Program-made: the position numbers and the translations under genes
Assembly (NCBI GenBank): GCA_937625935.1
Contig: OW569348.1
Coordinates: forward strand, 558,001 to 622,000
DNA: 64,000 nt
Reading direction: 5' to 3'
DNA from: Tetramitus jugosus
Taxonomy: Eukaryota > Heterolobosea > Eutetramitea > Acrasida > Vahlkampfiidae
Notes under the pieces: model-generated
What the model was told of the DNA's origin: nothing
What the model saw: only the letters and a program-made list of their open reading frames with translations
Database searches by the model: none
Part shown: piece after piece, positions 52,509 through 62,581 of the stretch
Layout: each line of letters opens with the position of its first letter
How positions within the stretch are numbered: the stretch's first letter is position 1

Positions 52509-54019
52509 ATGGATGGATCACAGTCTTGGGTGAACCCTCAACAAGTTCAACTCCTGCCCTCTCAACAATCGTCCAGTCAATTGCAGAGATATATTCTGAG
52601 TCCTCAAAACTTTGGTATTCAAGATTGCTTGAATAGTTGCGAAGCTGGTGATATTATTATCCTCACAAACAAGCTCAAAGTTGGTCTGATGCACGTAAAG
52701 AGCAACAAGAAACACTCGAACGACGTGTACATGGAGATGTTTATCTCTGGATTGAGGAAAGATCGTCGATTCTCAGATGCGACCGTGTTGAAGCAAGGGA
52801 GGAGCAAAGTATTCAATCAACACTTCCAGATGGAAATGATGAACTATCAGAAATCACTATTGGTTGCTCATATGTGGGAGAGAAACAAGGGAGGAGATAT
52901 TCTCGTGGCTGTGTGTGCAATTAACATCGGTAGGACAGACCTTCCAATCGATTCACCATCTACGGTCCAAGCGCCACTATATGCGATTCATAACGAAGAA
53001 GCAGACGTACAAAAACAAATCGGAGTCGCTACTTTCCGACTAACTGCGCTTAACTTTTCGAACAACTTGAAGACCAAGTCGAGTCATCAACATTTTGGAA
53101 GCGAAGGGTTTGTCAGCACTACCACCAACAAGTACAATGTGAGAAGCTCTCTATCGCTTCTGACAACCATTATTACACAAGCTGATGATCTGCGGTTCGA
53201 TCGTGTATTTGGATTCATGTTTGCCGAAGATTATCTGGCTCATGCTAAAACAGGAGACTGTTTTCTCCATTCTGGAAACACAACTGCATCGAGTGTAATT
53301 CAAATTGCCACAGAGAGTATCTGGTCTCGTAAGTACAATCAATCCATACTGTGTCTAACTCTCTCTCCAATATGATTATTAACAATATGTCGGTTGTTTC
53401 AATCATAGATGTTGGGATGATACTGGTAGATCCTCCAGATCGAGTAAGAACTCTTTACAAGCTCGATAGTAGCAAGCGTGTATTTGTATTGGACTCCGAT
53501 TTAGCAACTGTGGATGAACGAACTGACGGTGGAGTCCAGATTGTGGATATTACCACATTTGTGTATAAGTACTTTAAGGATTGGGAGCCGAATAATTTGA
53601 GTGCTATCCGGCAATTGAACTTCATCAACCAAAAAGCAAAGATTACAGTGTCAGAGTACCCCGGTCTTGAACGCTGGTTAATTCAAATATATAATGCAAA
53701 ATACCAGCAGAGATTTCTTGAAATGGTAGCTGCTGTGCAGAGACTCAACACTCAGAGCACAGAGCAATCTCTATTCTGTTCGGAATTGTTGGGATTCAAT
53801 TATCGGACGATGGGTATCCTACCACACGATTATGTCGTCAGCAATCTAATGCCTGCAGACTTTGGACCAGACAGAGCCACTCTCAACAAATTCTTCCAGC
53901 AAAGTAGTTTAGTGCTGGGTCCTCCGGTGAGAATAAGATCCAAGGCATTTGATGCGGAGACCAAGCGCCTTGGTCGAGTGGTTGACAATCCAAGCTCCAA
54001 TTGCTGCTCTGTTCAATGA
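52509..54019 (+). CDS. C2-like domain plus permuted papain-fold (YiiX-like) protein
   Basis: Two exons, 52509-53328 and 53409-54019, give 476 residues. Residues ~45-185 (KLKVGLMHVKSNKKHSNDVYMEMF...QIGVATFRLTAL) look like a C2 beta-sandwich without a clear Ca-binding Asp set. From ~250 the sequence follows the circularly permuted NlpC/P60 (YiiX/C92) pattern: SSVIQIATESIWSHVGMILVDP with His274, and then FCSELLGFNYRTMGILP with Cys397 followed by Ser-Glu. The intron (53329-53408) splits the His codon. Such enzymes hydrolyse peptide or acyl bonds, some on lipids; a membrane-targeted acyl hydrolase is an inference. The C-terminus ends SSNCCSVQ, a possible lipidated Cys pair. Confidence 0.72.
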
Positions 54020-54072
54020 ATAAGTGACAATTAGTTTATAAATTTCAAATTTATTACACAATTCTAGCTGCT

Positions 54073-55919
54073 TTAATAGGATGCATCACCCTTGTCAATA
54101 ACATCATCAATCTTCAAAATTAGCTTGACAACTTGAGTGGCCAATCTGATTTGTTGTTGCTTTCCAATCAAAGTCTCATAGACACCTTGTTCCTTCATGT
54201 CGGATGTACCCTTACCAACACAATCAATACCCAATCTTGGGTTCTTCGACTTGACTTGTTCAGCCTTGACCTTTGCCAAGTGTTGAATGGCAGAGAGACC
54301 AGAGTTCTCAGCAAGAGCAATTGGGACACCATCGAGTGCATCAGCAAATGCCTTCAAAGCATACTGTTCAACAGATCCGAGCTTGTCAGCTTCTTCAGCA
54401 ATCTTGATGGAGCAAGCCATTTCAGCAGAGCCACCACCATAGACAATTCTATTGTCACGGACCAAGTTTCTCACGACACACAAGGCATCATGAATAGATC
54501 TCTTTGCTTCTTCAATGATCATCTTGTTACCACCTCTCAAGAAAATGGTGACAGCATTTGTGTTTGCACAATTTTCAATGTAAATCATCCGGTCTCTGGT
54601 AGTACCAAACACAACTTCTCTCACAGTACCAGCTGATCCGAGCTTATCAGAAGACAATTCTTCAAATCTAGGAACAATTCTACCACCAGTGGCAATAGCA
54701 ATCAATTCAATTTCGACACCACCGACCCAACGAACAGCAGGCAAATTGTTGTGCAAAAGCAAGTGATTTGCCTCATCGTCAAAGCCCCATTGGCAAATGA
54801 CAAGATTGGCACCAGAATCCTTCACCTTTTGTACCATATTTACAAAATATTCTTGTTCCTTCTTGTACATGGCTTCATATTGTGCAGCATCCTTAATTTC
54901 AATAGTGTTCTTGTTCTTTGGCTTTGGAGGCTCAAATGGACAAGTCAAAATGGCAATCTTGGCGTCCTTGATCTCCTTTGGCATTTGAGAGTGACTCATC
55001 TCCTTGTCAACAATGACACCGTTGACCAAGATGGAGTCTTCCAACTTTCCACCAGTCTTACCCTCCAATTTGATCAAATCCATGTTCACGTCCTTTCTGT
55101 CCAAGTCAGCAACATCCAAAACAGCCTTGACACACATCTCTGCAAACTTGTCCTTGAACTTGTTGACAATCTTTGAGGTCAGTGTAGTAGCAGCTGTTCT
55201 CAACAATGGATCATAATTCTCTCTGGTAAATTCCAGCTTGTCACTGATTCTCTCCAATTCAACAACCGCAATATCAGAAGCCTTTTCATAGCCTTGAGAG
55301 ATGGTCATTGGGTGAATACCCTTGTCCAACAGTGCCATTGCCTGTTCGAGCAATGATCCTGCTAAAACTACAACACCAGTGGTACCATCACCAATCTCAT
55401 CGTCTTGTGACTTTGACAATTCGACCAACAATTTACCAATATGATGCTTGACATCCATCTTTTGTAGAATGGTGGCACCGTCATTGGTGACTGTGACTTC
55501 ACCATCAGAGTCAACAAGCATCTTGTCCATACCTCTTGGTCCTAGAGAAGTTCTTAACACTTTTGATACAGATACAGCAGCGAGAATGTTGCTCTGTGAA
55601 TTTTCATTTTTGTGCATTGATGATCATGTACATTGAGGTAAGAAAATCATTAGATTCCAAAAAAAAGAGAGTTTAGTTTTCATGTGTTGTGTGGTGTGTT
55701 TTGTGCATTTTGTTTGATGAATGACATGAGTGTGCTCAATGTGTGAAAGCTATTCTTCATGATCCTTATCATCATGTCATTGTCATCATCATCACTGTCA
55801 AATAAAATGTAGTGTTTGTTAGGTACCTTTTGAGCTTGAAGACCCTTTACACGCTTTTTGCTGTCTTGTTCGCTAATGATAATAAATGGTCTTCCATATT
55901 CGTCGTATACAAGGGACAT
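54073..55919 (-). CDS. CCT5: Chaperonin CCT subunit epsilon
   Basis: Two exons, 55919-55827 and 55593-54073, give 537 residues (human CCT5 is 541). Exon 1 reads [19 protein letters not shown], like FDEYGRPFLIIKDQD of CCT5. The intron (55826-55594) has GTACCT...[15 protein letters not shown] is the ATP-binding motif, and [22 protein letters not shown] and [10 protein letters not shown] are group II chaperonin landmarks; [28 protein letters not shown] is epsilon-specific. It is one of eight subunits of the cytosolic TRiC ring that folds actin and tubulin. Confidence 0.97.
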
Positions 55920-56137
55920 GATCAAAGGATAGTATTTAAAAGTTTTTGTTTTTGATTGATGATGTTGGTGGTGTGTGTTTTCCTGTAGGGACGAATGGTG
56001 ATTTTTTTTGCTTGTGAATAGGAATATTGGGAGGCGCCAAAAATTTCCAGCGTTGTAAAGTTCACTTGATGTTTTGCTTTACTCTGGTCGAATCCCTTCC
56101 GGTCTTGTGAACTGACTCCACAAAAGGAACAATGTTC

Positions 56138-57082
56138 TCAGGATGACGGAATGAGATCTAACCGCACGTGTGAGTAATGTTTTTCATGGTGCTCTGTGAT
56201 CGACAAAACTTTGAAACGAGAGAATGGCGGCAGCAGGATCTCTTTTTCCTCTGAGAATTCCGATATGAAATTGAGTGGAGCTCCCCTCCATCCAGTTGCT
56301 TCCAGAATGGTTTTTCCTTTGGCGAACCTCTCTGCGACAGACAACTCTGTTGAGAAGCTGTTGAATCCCTTCATTGTGATGATTGCTCCTTCGTGAATAT
56401 CTATTGAATGACTTATGCCTTTGAATATTGGAGTTGATTGTTGTTGTGACGCTTTAGTCAACCCAGAGTTCAAATAATGTATTGTGGTTTGCCATATTAC
56501 AAAATCGTCCTTCTTCATTCCCTCGTTGACACTCGTATGAAGGTCTCCATCTTCCATCGTGTATGCCCGAAGCACGATGAGCTCGTTTTGGTTTAGCATT
56601 GGATAATTAGTGTTGTAATGTCCAAGATTCAGATCAACAAACAATGCAGCAGTATTGTACACATTCTCGAAGCCATTTTCGCACATTTCTTGCTTTAATG
56701 TCTTTGGCACTTGAAAGTCAGCGTTGAGACATGCCGGTTGATCAAGACACATGTTCTCTGGTATTGACTCCAGATAGTTTGTGTCAACGTGCTTGGGCTC
56801 GTGGCTCTCTCCTTTGAATATGATGCAATGGTTAGCAAATCTGCTGCCTCGCTGCTCCCCAGATGGAGAGAGATCTGAAGTATCCGTACCCAATGCTCGG
56901 CGATTAGGTGAACATAACGTACAGAGTGGACATGGCTCTAATTGCAGTTTCTTTACGTCCCAAAAGGAATAATCGTTAATTTCTCGTAGAGCGGATGGAA
57001 TTGTGAGTTCATTGTTTCTGAGCTGGGAACAGTCAATGGAAACATGATAATAATTGGACTGAGTGCTTGCATAGAGAGACAT
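56138..57082 (-). CDS. ADP-ribosyltransferase-like protein with a small Cys/His N-terminal module
   Basis: 314 residues, single exon. The N-terminus reads NYYHVSIDCSQL...PCPLCTLC, a YH-x3-C...PCxxC pattern like small Ada-type zinc modules. Residues ~165-310 resemble an R-S-E class mono-ADP-ribosyltransferase fold: IFKGI (~219-223), the Ser-Thr segment FNSFSTE (240-246) followed by AERFAKG, and E279-K-E281 in SEEKEILLPPFSRFKVL, the ExE plus ExxxPP pattern. The usual Arg of the first motif is Lys221, so activity is uncertain. No signal peptide, so it appears to be an intracellular host-type ART. Target unknown. Confidence 0.68.
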   Translation of the reverse strand: MSLYASTQSNYYHVSIDCSQLRNNELTIPSALREINDYSFWDVKKLQLEPCPLCTLCSPNRRALGTDTSDLSPSGEQRGSRFANHCIIFKGESHEPKHVDTNYLESIPENMCLDQPACLNADFQVPKTLKQEMCENGFENVYNTAALFVDLNLGHYNTNYPMLNQNELIVLRAYTMEDGDLHTSVNEGMKKDDFVIWQTTIHYLNSGLTKASQQQSTPIFKGISHSIDIHEGAIITMKGFNSFSTELSVAERFAKGKTILEATGWRGAPLNFISEFSEEKEILLPPFSRFKVLSITEHHEKHYSHVRLDLIPSS

Positions 57083-57303
57083 TGTTGTGCAGCTTTGACA
57101 CGAATCAGATTATCTGGAAAAGACAGACGACATATTTCTCCGGAATGAATTTTTCCTCCAGTTCACTCAAACCATTGATGCCACGCGTCATCCATTTTTT
57201 CATTGTAACGAGAGTTAGATCAGAATTGCTCCGCTCTTACATTTTCCTCCACACCAGCAAAAAAACTATCATCACAAGAACACATATTTTTCACAGCAAC
57301 ACC

Positions 57304-58094
57304 ATGTCCAACAGAAAGTCCACCACCTCCCCAATCAGAAAAGACGATGACGAATTCCTCAACAGTTTGGTTCAAGAGACCACTGTCGAAACCGTTATAA
57401 ACAACAATCAAAAATTATTCTTCTTCTTTGTTGCTCTGATCAGCACATGGTTGCCATCATACTTGTATCAAGGTGTTAAGGGATTGGAATTCAGTGGAAT
57501 GTCCATTCTTTTGTTCTTGATTGTCTCCAATGCTGCAGCCTACGTGTTGTATTTGGGATACTTGAATATTTTCATTAGAACTAAGCCAACGTATGTGCAG
57601 CACTGCTCTCTGTTTTTTGCACTTGTCATATTTTGTTGTTGTGGTTGTGGTTGTTGGATCCTGCGCCACATGGCAGTGGTTCTCACCCAACTGTTGAACT
57701 TTGTTTTTTGAATCCAATACTGACCAAACAACAATGCTTGATATTCTCTCATTTTGATAATGTGCACAAATTTGCTGATATTCACGCACATACCATTGTT
57801 CATGCACACACATGCACACGCACACACAGTTTGACCAGAAAGTTCGATGTCATTTTGGATCAAGCAGGCGTTGCAAAGAAGAACAATGAAACCAGAGATC
57901 AATTGATCGAGTTGGGTACCACTGGTTTCTCCCTCTTCTTCTCCAACACCTTGTACCTGGGATTGACCTTGTTCTTTGGATTCTATGCTTTCGGAAGAGC
58001 TGATGTCAGAGTGAGCTACACTTTCTCATTGATTGCATCTGCTGCTGCAGTGTACTTCTTGAGCACCACCAAGCCTCGTGTCAAGTCCGAGTAA
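57304..58094 (+). CDS. SSR3: Translocon-associated protein subunit gamma (TRAP-gamma)
   Basis: Exons 57304-57590 and 57830-58094 give 183 residues (human SSR3 is 185). Four hydrophobic segments are visible: FFFVALISTWLPSYLY, ILLFLIVSNAAAYVLYLGYL, FFSNTLYLGLTLFFGFYAF and YTFSLIASAAAVYFLS. The order, the cytosolic Lys-rich loop and the ending LSTTKPRVKSE fit TRAP-gamma, which stabilises the Sec61 translocon at the rough ER. The 239-nt intron begins GTATGT and ends in a CA-rich tract and CAG. Confidence 0.87.
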
Positions 58095-58232
58095 GCTCAT
58101 CAATCCGCTTCCAATCATCGATTGATTTTTGTACCAATTTAACAATAATAACGGTATCACGCACGATATCAATTTGAATACATGCTCAAATGTGAATTAT
58201 TACTATTGTAGTTATTATTGTGATTACTGTGT

Positions 58233-59759
58233 TTATTGTTCGTACAACTCCCGAGAACGCTTGTTCTCTCTGTTTTCGAGCTCTGACTCTGTGTAGTCTC
58301 TCTGCTTGACCAAAGTGATGGCACCGACTCGTGAATCTTGTTCCTCTCCTCCTGCAAATTTGGTTGACTTTGATGTCAGAATGATCTTGGCTCTACCCAG
58401 TGAATTGTATCTTGCTTCCTTTTGATCCTTGTGCATGACCATGAAAAAGTGTTCTTCAGATGATTGTGGATCATCTGGGTTCACACCTCCCATATCCAAC
58501 ACATACTCCTTGATCGTTTCATATCTGCTGACTTGATCTTCATCGTCGTTGCCATTTTCTTCAGAAGCCTGGTCCTGATGACTGAGCTTTCTCTTCTTCT
58601 TTGGCAACAAGTAATGTACAATATTGTTCACATTTCCAGATTCATCCTCCTGGGTTGCAGATATGATCATTGAACTCTTGTATAGTTCCTGACTCAGGGT
58701 ATCACGCAATTTTCGTTGTTCTGCTGGATTCATTCGATCATAACCAGGGTCCTCTTCTAGGAATTTGGACCTTGGAATAGGATCAGAGTCAAAAGTGATA
58801 CGTGCAAAAGTGTTGCCCCACAATTCCTCATCCGGTATCACTGAAACCATCTCAACAGGCTTCAACAGTGGATTGTTGGATGGATGTCTGAGCAATTTCA
58901 AGTCTCTTGCATTGTTTGTCGACTGATACTGAGCAAATTCAGCGTCCAATTGACTCGACAGTTGAAACAGTTTCTCCACGTGTTCCATCTCGGCATCTGG
59001 TCCAAAATCATCCAGTGAGCGATCAGTCGAGTACAATGACGATGCTGATGCTCTTCCAGCGGTTTGAGCAATCCCTCTCTTGCCAAATGATGGTGGTTCC
59101 ATCTCAGAGCTCTTGAGATTACTACCACCAGCACCACTCACTCGTCTATTGTCCATGGACGATGGTTTTTGTTGTCCGAGTGGTTCCATGCCCAACAACA
59201 CACGGTCCTCATCATCCAAATGACCGTTATTATTGTTATTGCTCATATTTTTCATATTCGTTACAGATTGTTTTGCATAAGTGTTTGGATTGATCAAATC
59301 AATGGGAATACCGAGATCAGGCTCAGTCAACAACAAAAATTTGTAATTTTGTTCGAGAGTGGTGGCCTTGTATGGCACAAATCGTTTCAAATCAAACGAA
59401 AAATTTAAAACTTTGGTTTCGATTTTTGGCTCTGGAAGAACACTTTGAAATTTCAAGTGAGGACATTGGAATGCACTCTTTCTCTTTTGTAGTTGAAATG
59501 GTTCAATTTTGGCCAATTGTTCTTTTGAGATGGTGATGGATGTTGATGATGCAGATGATGCTGTTGATTGTGATGAAGGAGCACTGGATGAAGCTCCTCT
59601 CGTTGAACTACTACTGCCAGTAGGACGATTTTTGTTGTGATGGTGATGATGATGGTGAGAAGAGGAAGATGATGATGATGATGGACGGTTATGGGAGCGA
59701 TCACCACCGCTGTGGTGATGATGATGTTGTTGCTGTGAGGAAGCGATCGTGGAACTCAT
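58233..59759 (-). CDS. PAF1: Paf1, RNA polymerase II-associated factor 1
   Basis: 508 residues from the ATG at 59759. A His/Ser-rich N-terminal tail precedes the conserved Paf1 domain: [29 protein letters not shown] closely parallels [46 protein letters not shown] and [15 protein letters not shown] follow. The C-terminus is charged. It is a core subunit of the Paf1 complex (with Ctr9, Leo1, Cdc73, Rtf1) for transcription elongation and histone H2B ubiquitination. It is convergent with TRAP-gamma. Confidence 0.92.
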   Translation of the reverse strand: [508 protein letters not shown]

Positions 59760-59989
59760 CTTGTTTCGTTTGCTGAATTTTTGTGTTTTTCGGCGCACAA
59801 ATTTTCAGTTTGTAAAATACAATATTCGCCGATTCAGAATTCTACGAAAAAACGGTTGGTGTTTTTCTCGATCAAAAACAAAAACTCTTGTTGAAATAGC
59901 TCGATCGGTTTTGATTTTATACTTTGGAAGATTATTGAATGCTCAAATATCATAACAAGAGTTGTACAGTAAAAGAGTGAACAGCAGAC

Positions 59990-61804
59990 ATGGATCAGAT
60001 ATTGAACAACAGACCTCAAAGAACTACTGTTGCTAGTAAAAATAGTAACATGAAATATGGCAGTAGCAGTAACAACGAACAAATAAATGGAAAAGAATCA
60101 AATTTCGCTACAACAACGATTCATAGTCACCACTATGACACGAGAACTGATTCATCTGCACTAAATCCACAGATTAGGAACAAGTGGAGTCATTTATTAA
60201 CGAACCTCAATAACAACACTGTTAATACCCTTGTGGTTAAGAACAATGAGCCATCAAATCAACATAATTCAACCGATGATTTAATATCTTTCAAACAACA
60301 ACCGACAACGAGTGCTTATTTTCAATCATTACAATCCAAAGCTCCAAGTGACAACGGATCGACTTCTCACAATGTACTTTTCCAAGATGAGGACACAACT
60401 GTTGTTGATCCATCCATGAATCACTTCCAAACAAAGTACTTGAAATCACCAACCTCGATCGACGAAAAGTCAAATTCATCGGTAACCAACAGTAATCCGT
60501 CGTCTACCGATATGAACACTGGGCATTCCAATAGTAGTGTTCGTAACTCACTAAGTTCAATCACTTCAAACGACCTTTTGGAAAATGGGCAATTCTATCA
60601 TCACGGTTCAAACAGTGGTACGAACAACAATAGCCCATCTGTGAGTCCGATGGTGTTCAACTCTATGGGTGCAAATGTGTTTCCTAGTGGATTCTATCCA
60701 GTGTTTGTTCCAGCAAATTTTATGGGACCAAACAACCAGCAACCAAACCAAGCATCTACCAGTTCTTTAAACAACGATTGTGCTCAATGTCCTTGTCAAT
60801 TTCAAATTGAATCTCAAAAGGAGGCTATCAGTGAACAGAAAAGAGTAATTCAGGCTCTGGCAGAGAAGATAGACTCTCTCACAAGGGTTACAATGGAGTT
60901 GCATAATGAAATAATATCACTCAAAAGAGATCAGAGCGAACGACAAGATAGATATCATTCTCCAGAAGCCCGTAGAACAACGAATCAAGAAACACAATCC
61001 AATGACAAAATCTCACCAGCACCTAATATTCCTCCAGACGAAGATGAAGTAATAACTCTCCCTTCACATCGATCATTATCCTATTTAGAAGTTAAGGAGG
61101 ATAGAACGAGGAAGACCGAGAATACGAGTCCAATATTCTACTCTAACCCTGCATTAGACTTCGAGGCAGAGTATCAGATTCAATCCAGCTTACCAACAAA
61201 GAACTCGGTAGTAAGTGAAACAGAAGAATATATTAGAGTTTCTCCAGAGCAGATATCTTCTTCTTCAAGCTTCCACGACGATATCCAGGACCCTCTCCCT
61301 GCGAGGAGTGTCTCTATACAAAATCATGTGCTCATAGAAAAGAGGGGAAAGATAGCCACAACAAGGCCCATCTCAAGAGAAAAGAAGAACAACAATATTC
61401 CTCACAAGCATAAGAATCGTTACTCTCATTACTCCAGCTCTGAAGGTTCTTCCTCGAGCGATTCAGAGTCAGATAGCTCCACCACTTCAGACTCGGACTC
61501 TGATCCCTATCCACAAAAAGCTCGAGGGAACCGGATGAAGAAAGGTGGAAAGAGCAATGCTCGAACCTCTACCAATGTGCACAACAGATACACTGATGAT
61601 AGCATACGGTTCCACTATGAATCGAGCGATTTTAGTGAAGTGTACTCTTTGGGAACAAAGGATTACATACGTAATCTCCAGTCAACATCAACTCCACCCA
61701 AAGGAGAGCATGAAGAACTAATGTTTAGTGACATTAGTGGTGACAGCCACCAAGCGCTGTATGACAAACAGAAAACAAAGAGGAGAAATAAATCCAGATC
61801 GTGA
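59990..61804 (+). CDS. Unidentified Ser/Asn-rich protein with one coiled coil
   Basis: 604 residues, single exon. It is mostly low complexity (Ser, Asn, Thr, Pro). A 50-residue segment at ~275-325 (EAISEQKRVIQALAEKIDSL...MELHNEIISLKRDQ) is a clear coiled coil preceded by CAQCPCQF. A Ser-Asp-Glu tract at ~480-505 is flanked by basic clusters, and the end is KTKRRNKSRS, a likely nuclear localisation signal. No enzyme domain. A nuclear or scaffold protein is a guess. Confidence 0.75.
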   Translation: MDQILNNRPQRTTVASKNSNMKYGSSSNNEQINGKESNFATTTIHSHHYDTRTDSSALNPQIRNKWSHLLTNLNNNTVNTLVVKNNEPSNQHNSTDDLISFKQQPTTSAYFQSLQSKAPSDNGSTSHNVLFQDEDTTVVDPSMNHFQTKYLKSPTSIDEKSNSSVTNSNPSSTDMNTGHSNSSVRNSLSSITSNDLLENGQFYHHGSNSGTNNNSPSVSPMVFNSMGANVFPSGFYPVFVPANFMGPNNQQPNQASTSSLNNDCAQCPCQFQIESQKEAISEQKRVIQALAEKIDSLTRVTMELHNEIISLKRDQSERQDRYHSPEARRTTNQETQSNDKISPAPNIPPDEDEVITLPSHRSLSYLEVKEDRTRKTENTSPIFYSNPALDFEAEYQIQSSLPTKNSVVSETEEYIRVSPEQISSSSSFHDDIQDPLPARSVSIQNHVLIEKRGKIATTRPISREKKNNNIPHKHKNRYSHYSSSEGSSSSDSESDSSTTSDSDSDPYPQKARGNRMKKGGKSNARTSTNVHNRYTDDSIRFHYESSDFSEVYSLGTKDYIRNLQSTSTPPKGEHEELMFSDISGDSHQALYDKQKTKRRNKSRS

Positions 61805-61815
61805 TCGAAAAACAA

Positions 61816-62523
61816 ATGCACACTTCGTCATCCTCATTCCATTCTACTTCTCTCATCACAGCTGCACTCATCAGTTCTTTCTTCTGCTTATTCTTTGTGA
61901 TCCATTTGTCCACAGCAGAACAACCAAAAAAGACCATTGATCACACGCTGGTTCAAACTCTGTCACCCAATGTCATACTGTTTGGTCAGCGGATAGAACC
62001 TCACTCTGGTTTTCGAATCTATGAACTCACTGGATTACAACAGAACCAAAAGTACGAAGTCAAAATATCCTATTCTGCAATTCAACCAGCGTACTTTCAC
62101 ATTGAGACATTGTCCGAACTGCCACCATCTTTGTTATCACATGGTGCTGCACCGCCATCACACAGTCGAAAGTTGTTGAACATTGAAAAGATTGTGTTGA
62201 ATACTAAGGAGAATCCTGATGGCAAAATCTATGTACGTGTGACTGCCGAGCGAGAATCCCATTCATTTGATACTGCCATTGAATCGGAAGACATTGTTTA
62301 TGACATTGTAGTGGAACAATTGTTGTTGGGAGTGTTGCCTCAATCCTCCCTACCCTTACTGTTCATTCTATTGTTTATTGTTGTAGTTGTATTTGTGGTG
62401 ACTGTTGTCGTTGGCAGAAGTGACAAACGAATTGGTAGTGGGCGCTCACTCATGCGACTCTGGTTACGATTCGATGATGATGATGATATCAATGGAGACG
62501 ACAACGGAAGCAAACAATTGTAA
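61816..62523 (+). CDS. Unidentified type I membrane glycoprotein-like protein
   Basis: 235 residues from the first ATG (61816), 11 nt after the stop of the upstream gene. A signal peptide (ITAALISSFFCLFFVIHLSTA) is followed by a ~150-residue beta-rich lumenal part (GFRIYELTGLQQNQKYEVKISYS; IEKIVLNT; KIYVRVTAERE), which looks like one immunoglobulin-like or C2-like sandwich. A helix LPLLFILLFIVVVVFVVTVVVG (~175-198) and a short acidic cytosolic tail follow. I do not recognise the family; an ER membrane role is possible. Confidence 0.72.
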   Translation: MHTSSSSFHSTSLITAALISSFFCLFFVIHLSTAEQPKKTIDHTLVQTLSPNVILFGQRIEPHSGFRIYELTGLQQNQKYEVKISYSAIQPAYFHIETLSELPPSLLSHGAAPPSHSRKLLNIEKIVLNTKENPDGKIYVRVTAERESHSFDTAIESEDIVYDIVVEQLLLGVLPQSSLPLLFILLFIVVVVFVVTVVVGRSDKRIGSGRSLMRLWLRFDDDDDINGDDNGSKQL

Positions 62524-62581
62524 TGACCATGAACATAACAACTATAGCAATAATATGAGAGATGTCAGTCAAAAATCGCTT

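Noticed and set aside
57540..57902. 120-codon minus frame over the TRAP-gamma intron
   Set aside because: Antisense to TRAP-gamma exons and to a CA-rich intron; no start context or domain.
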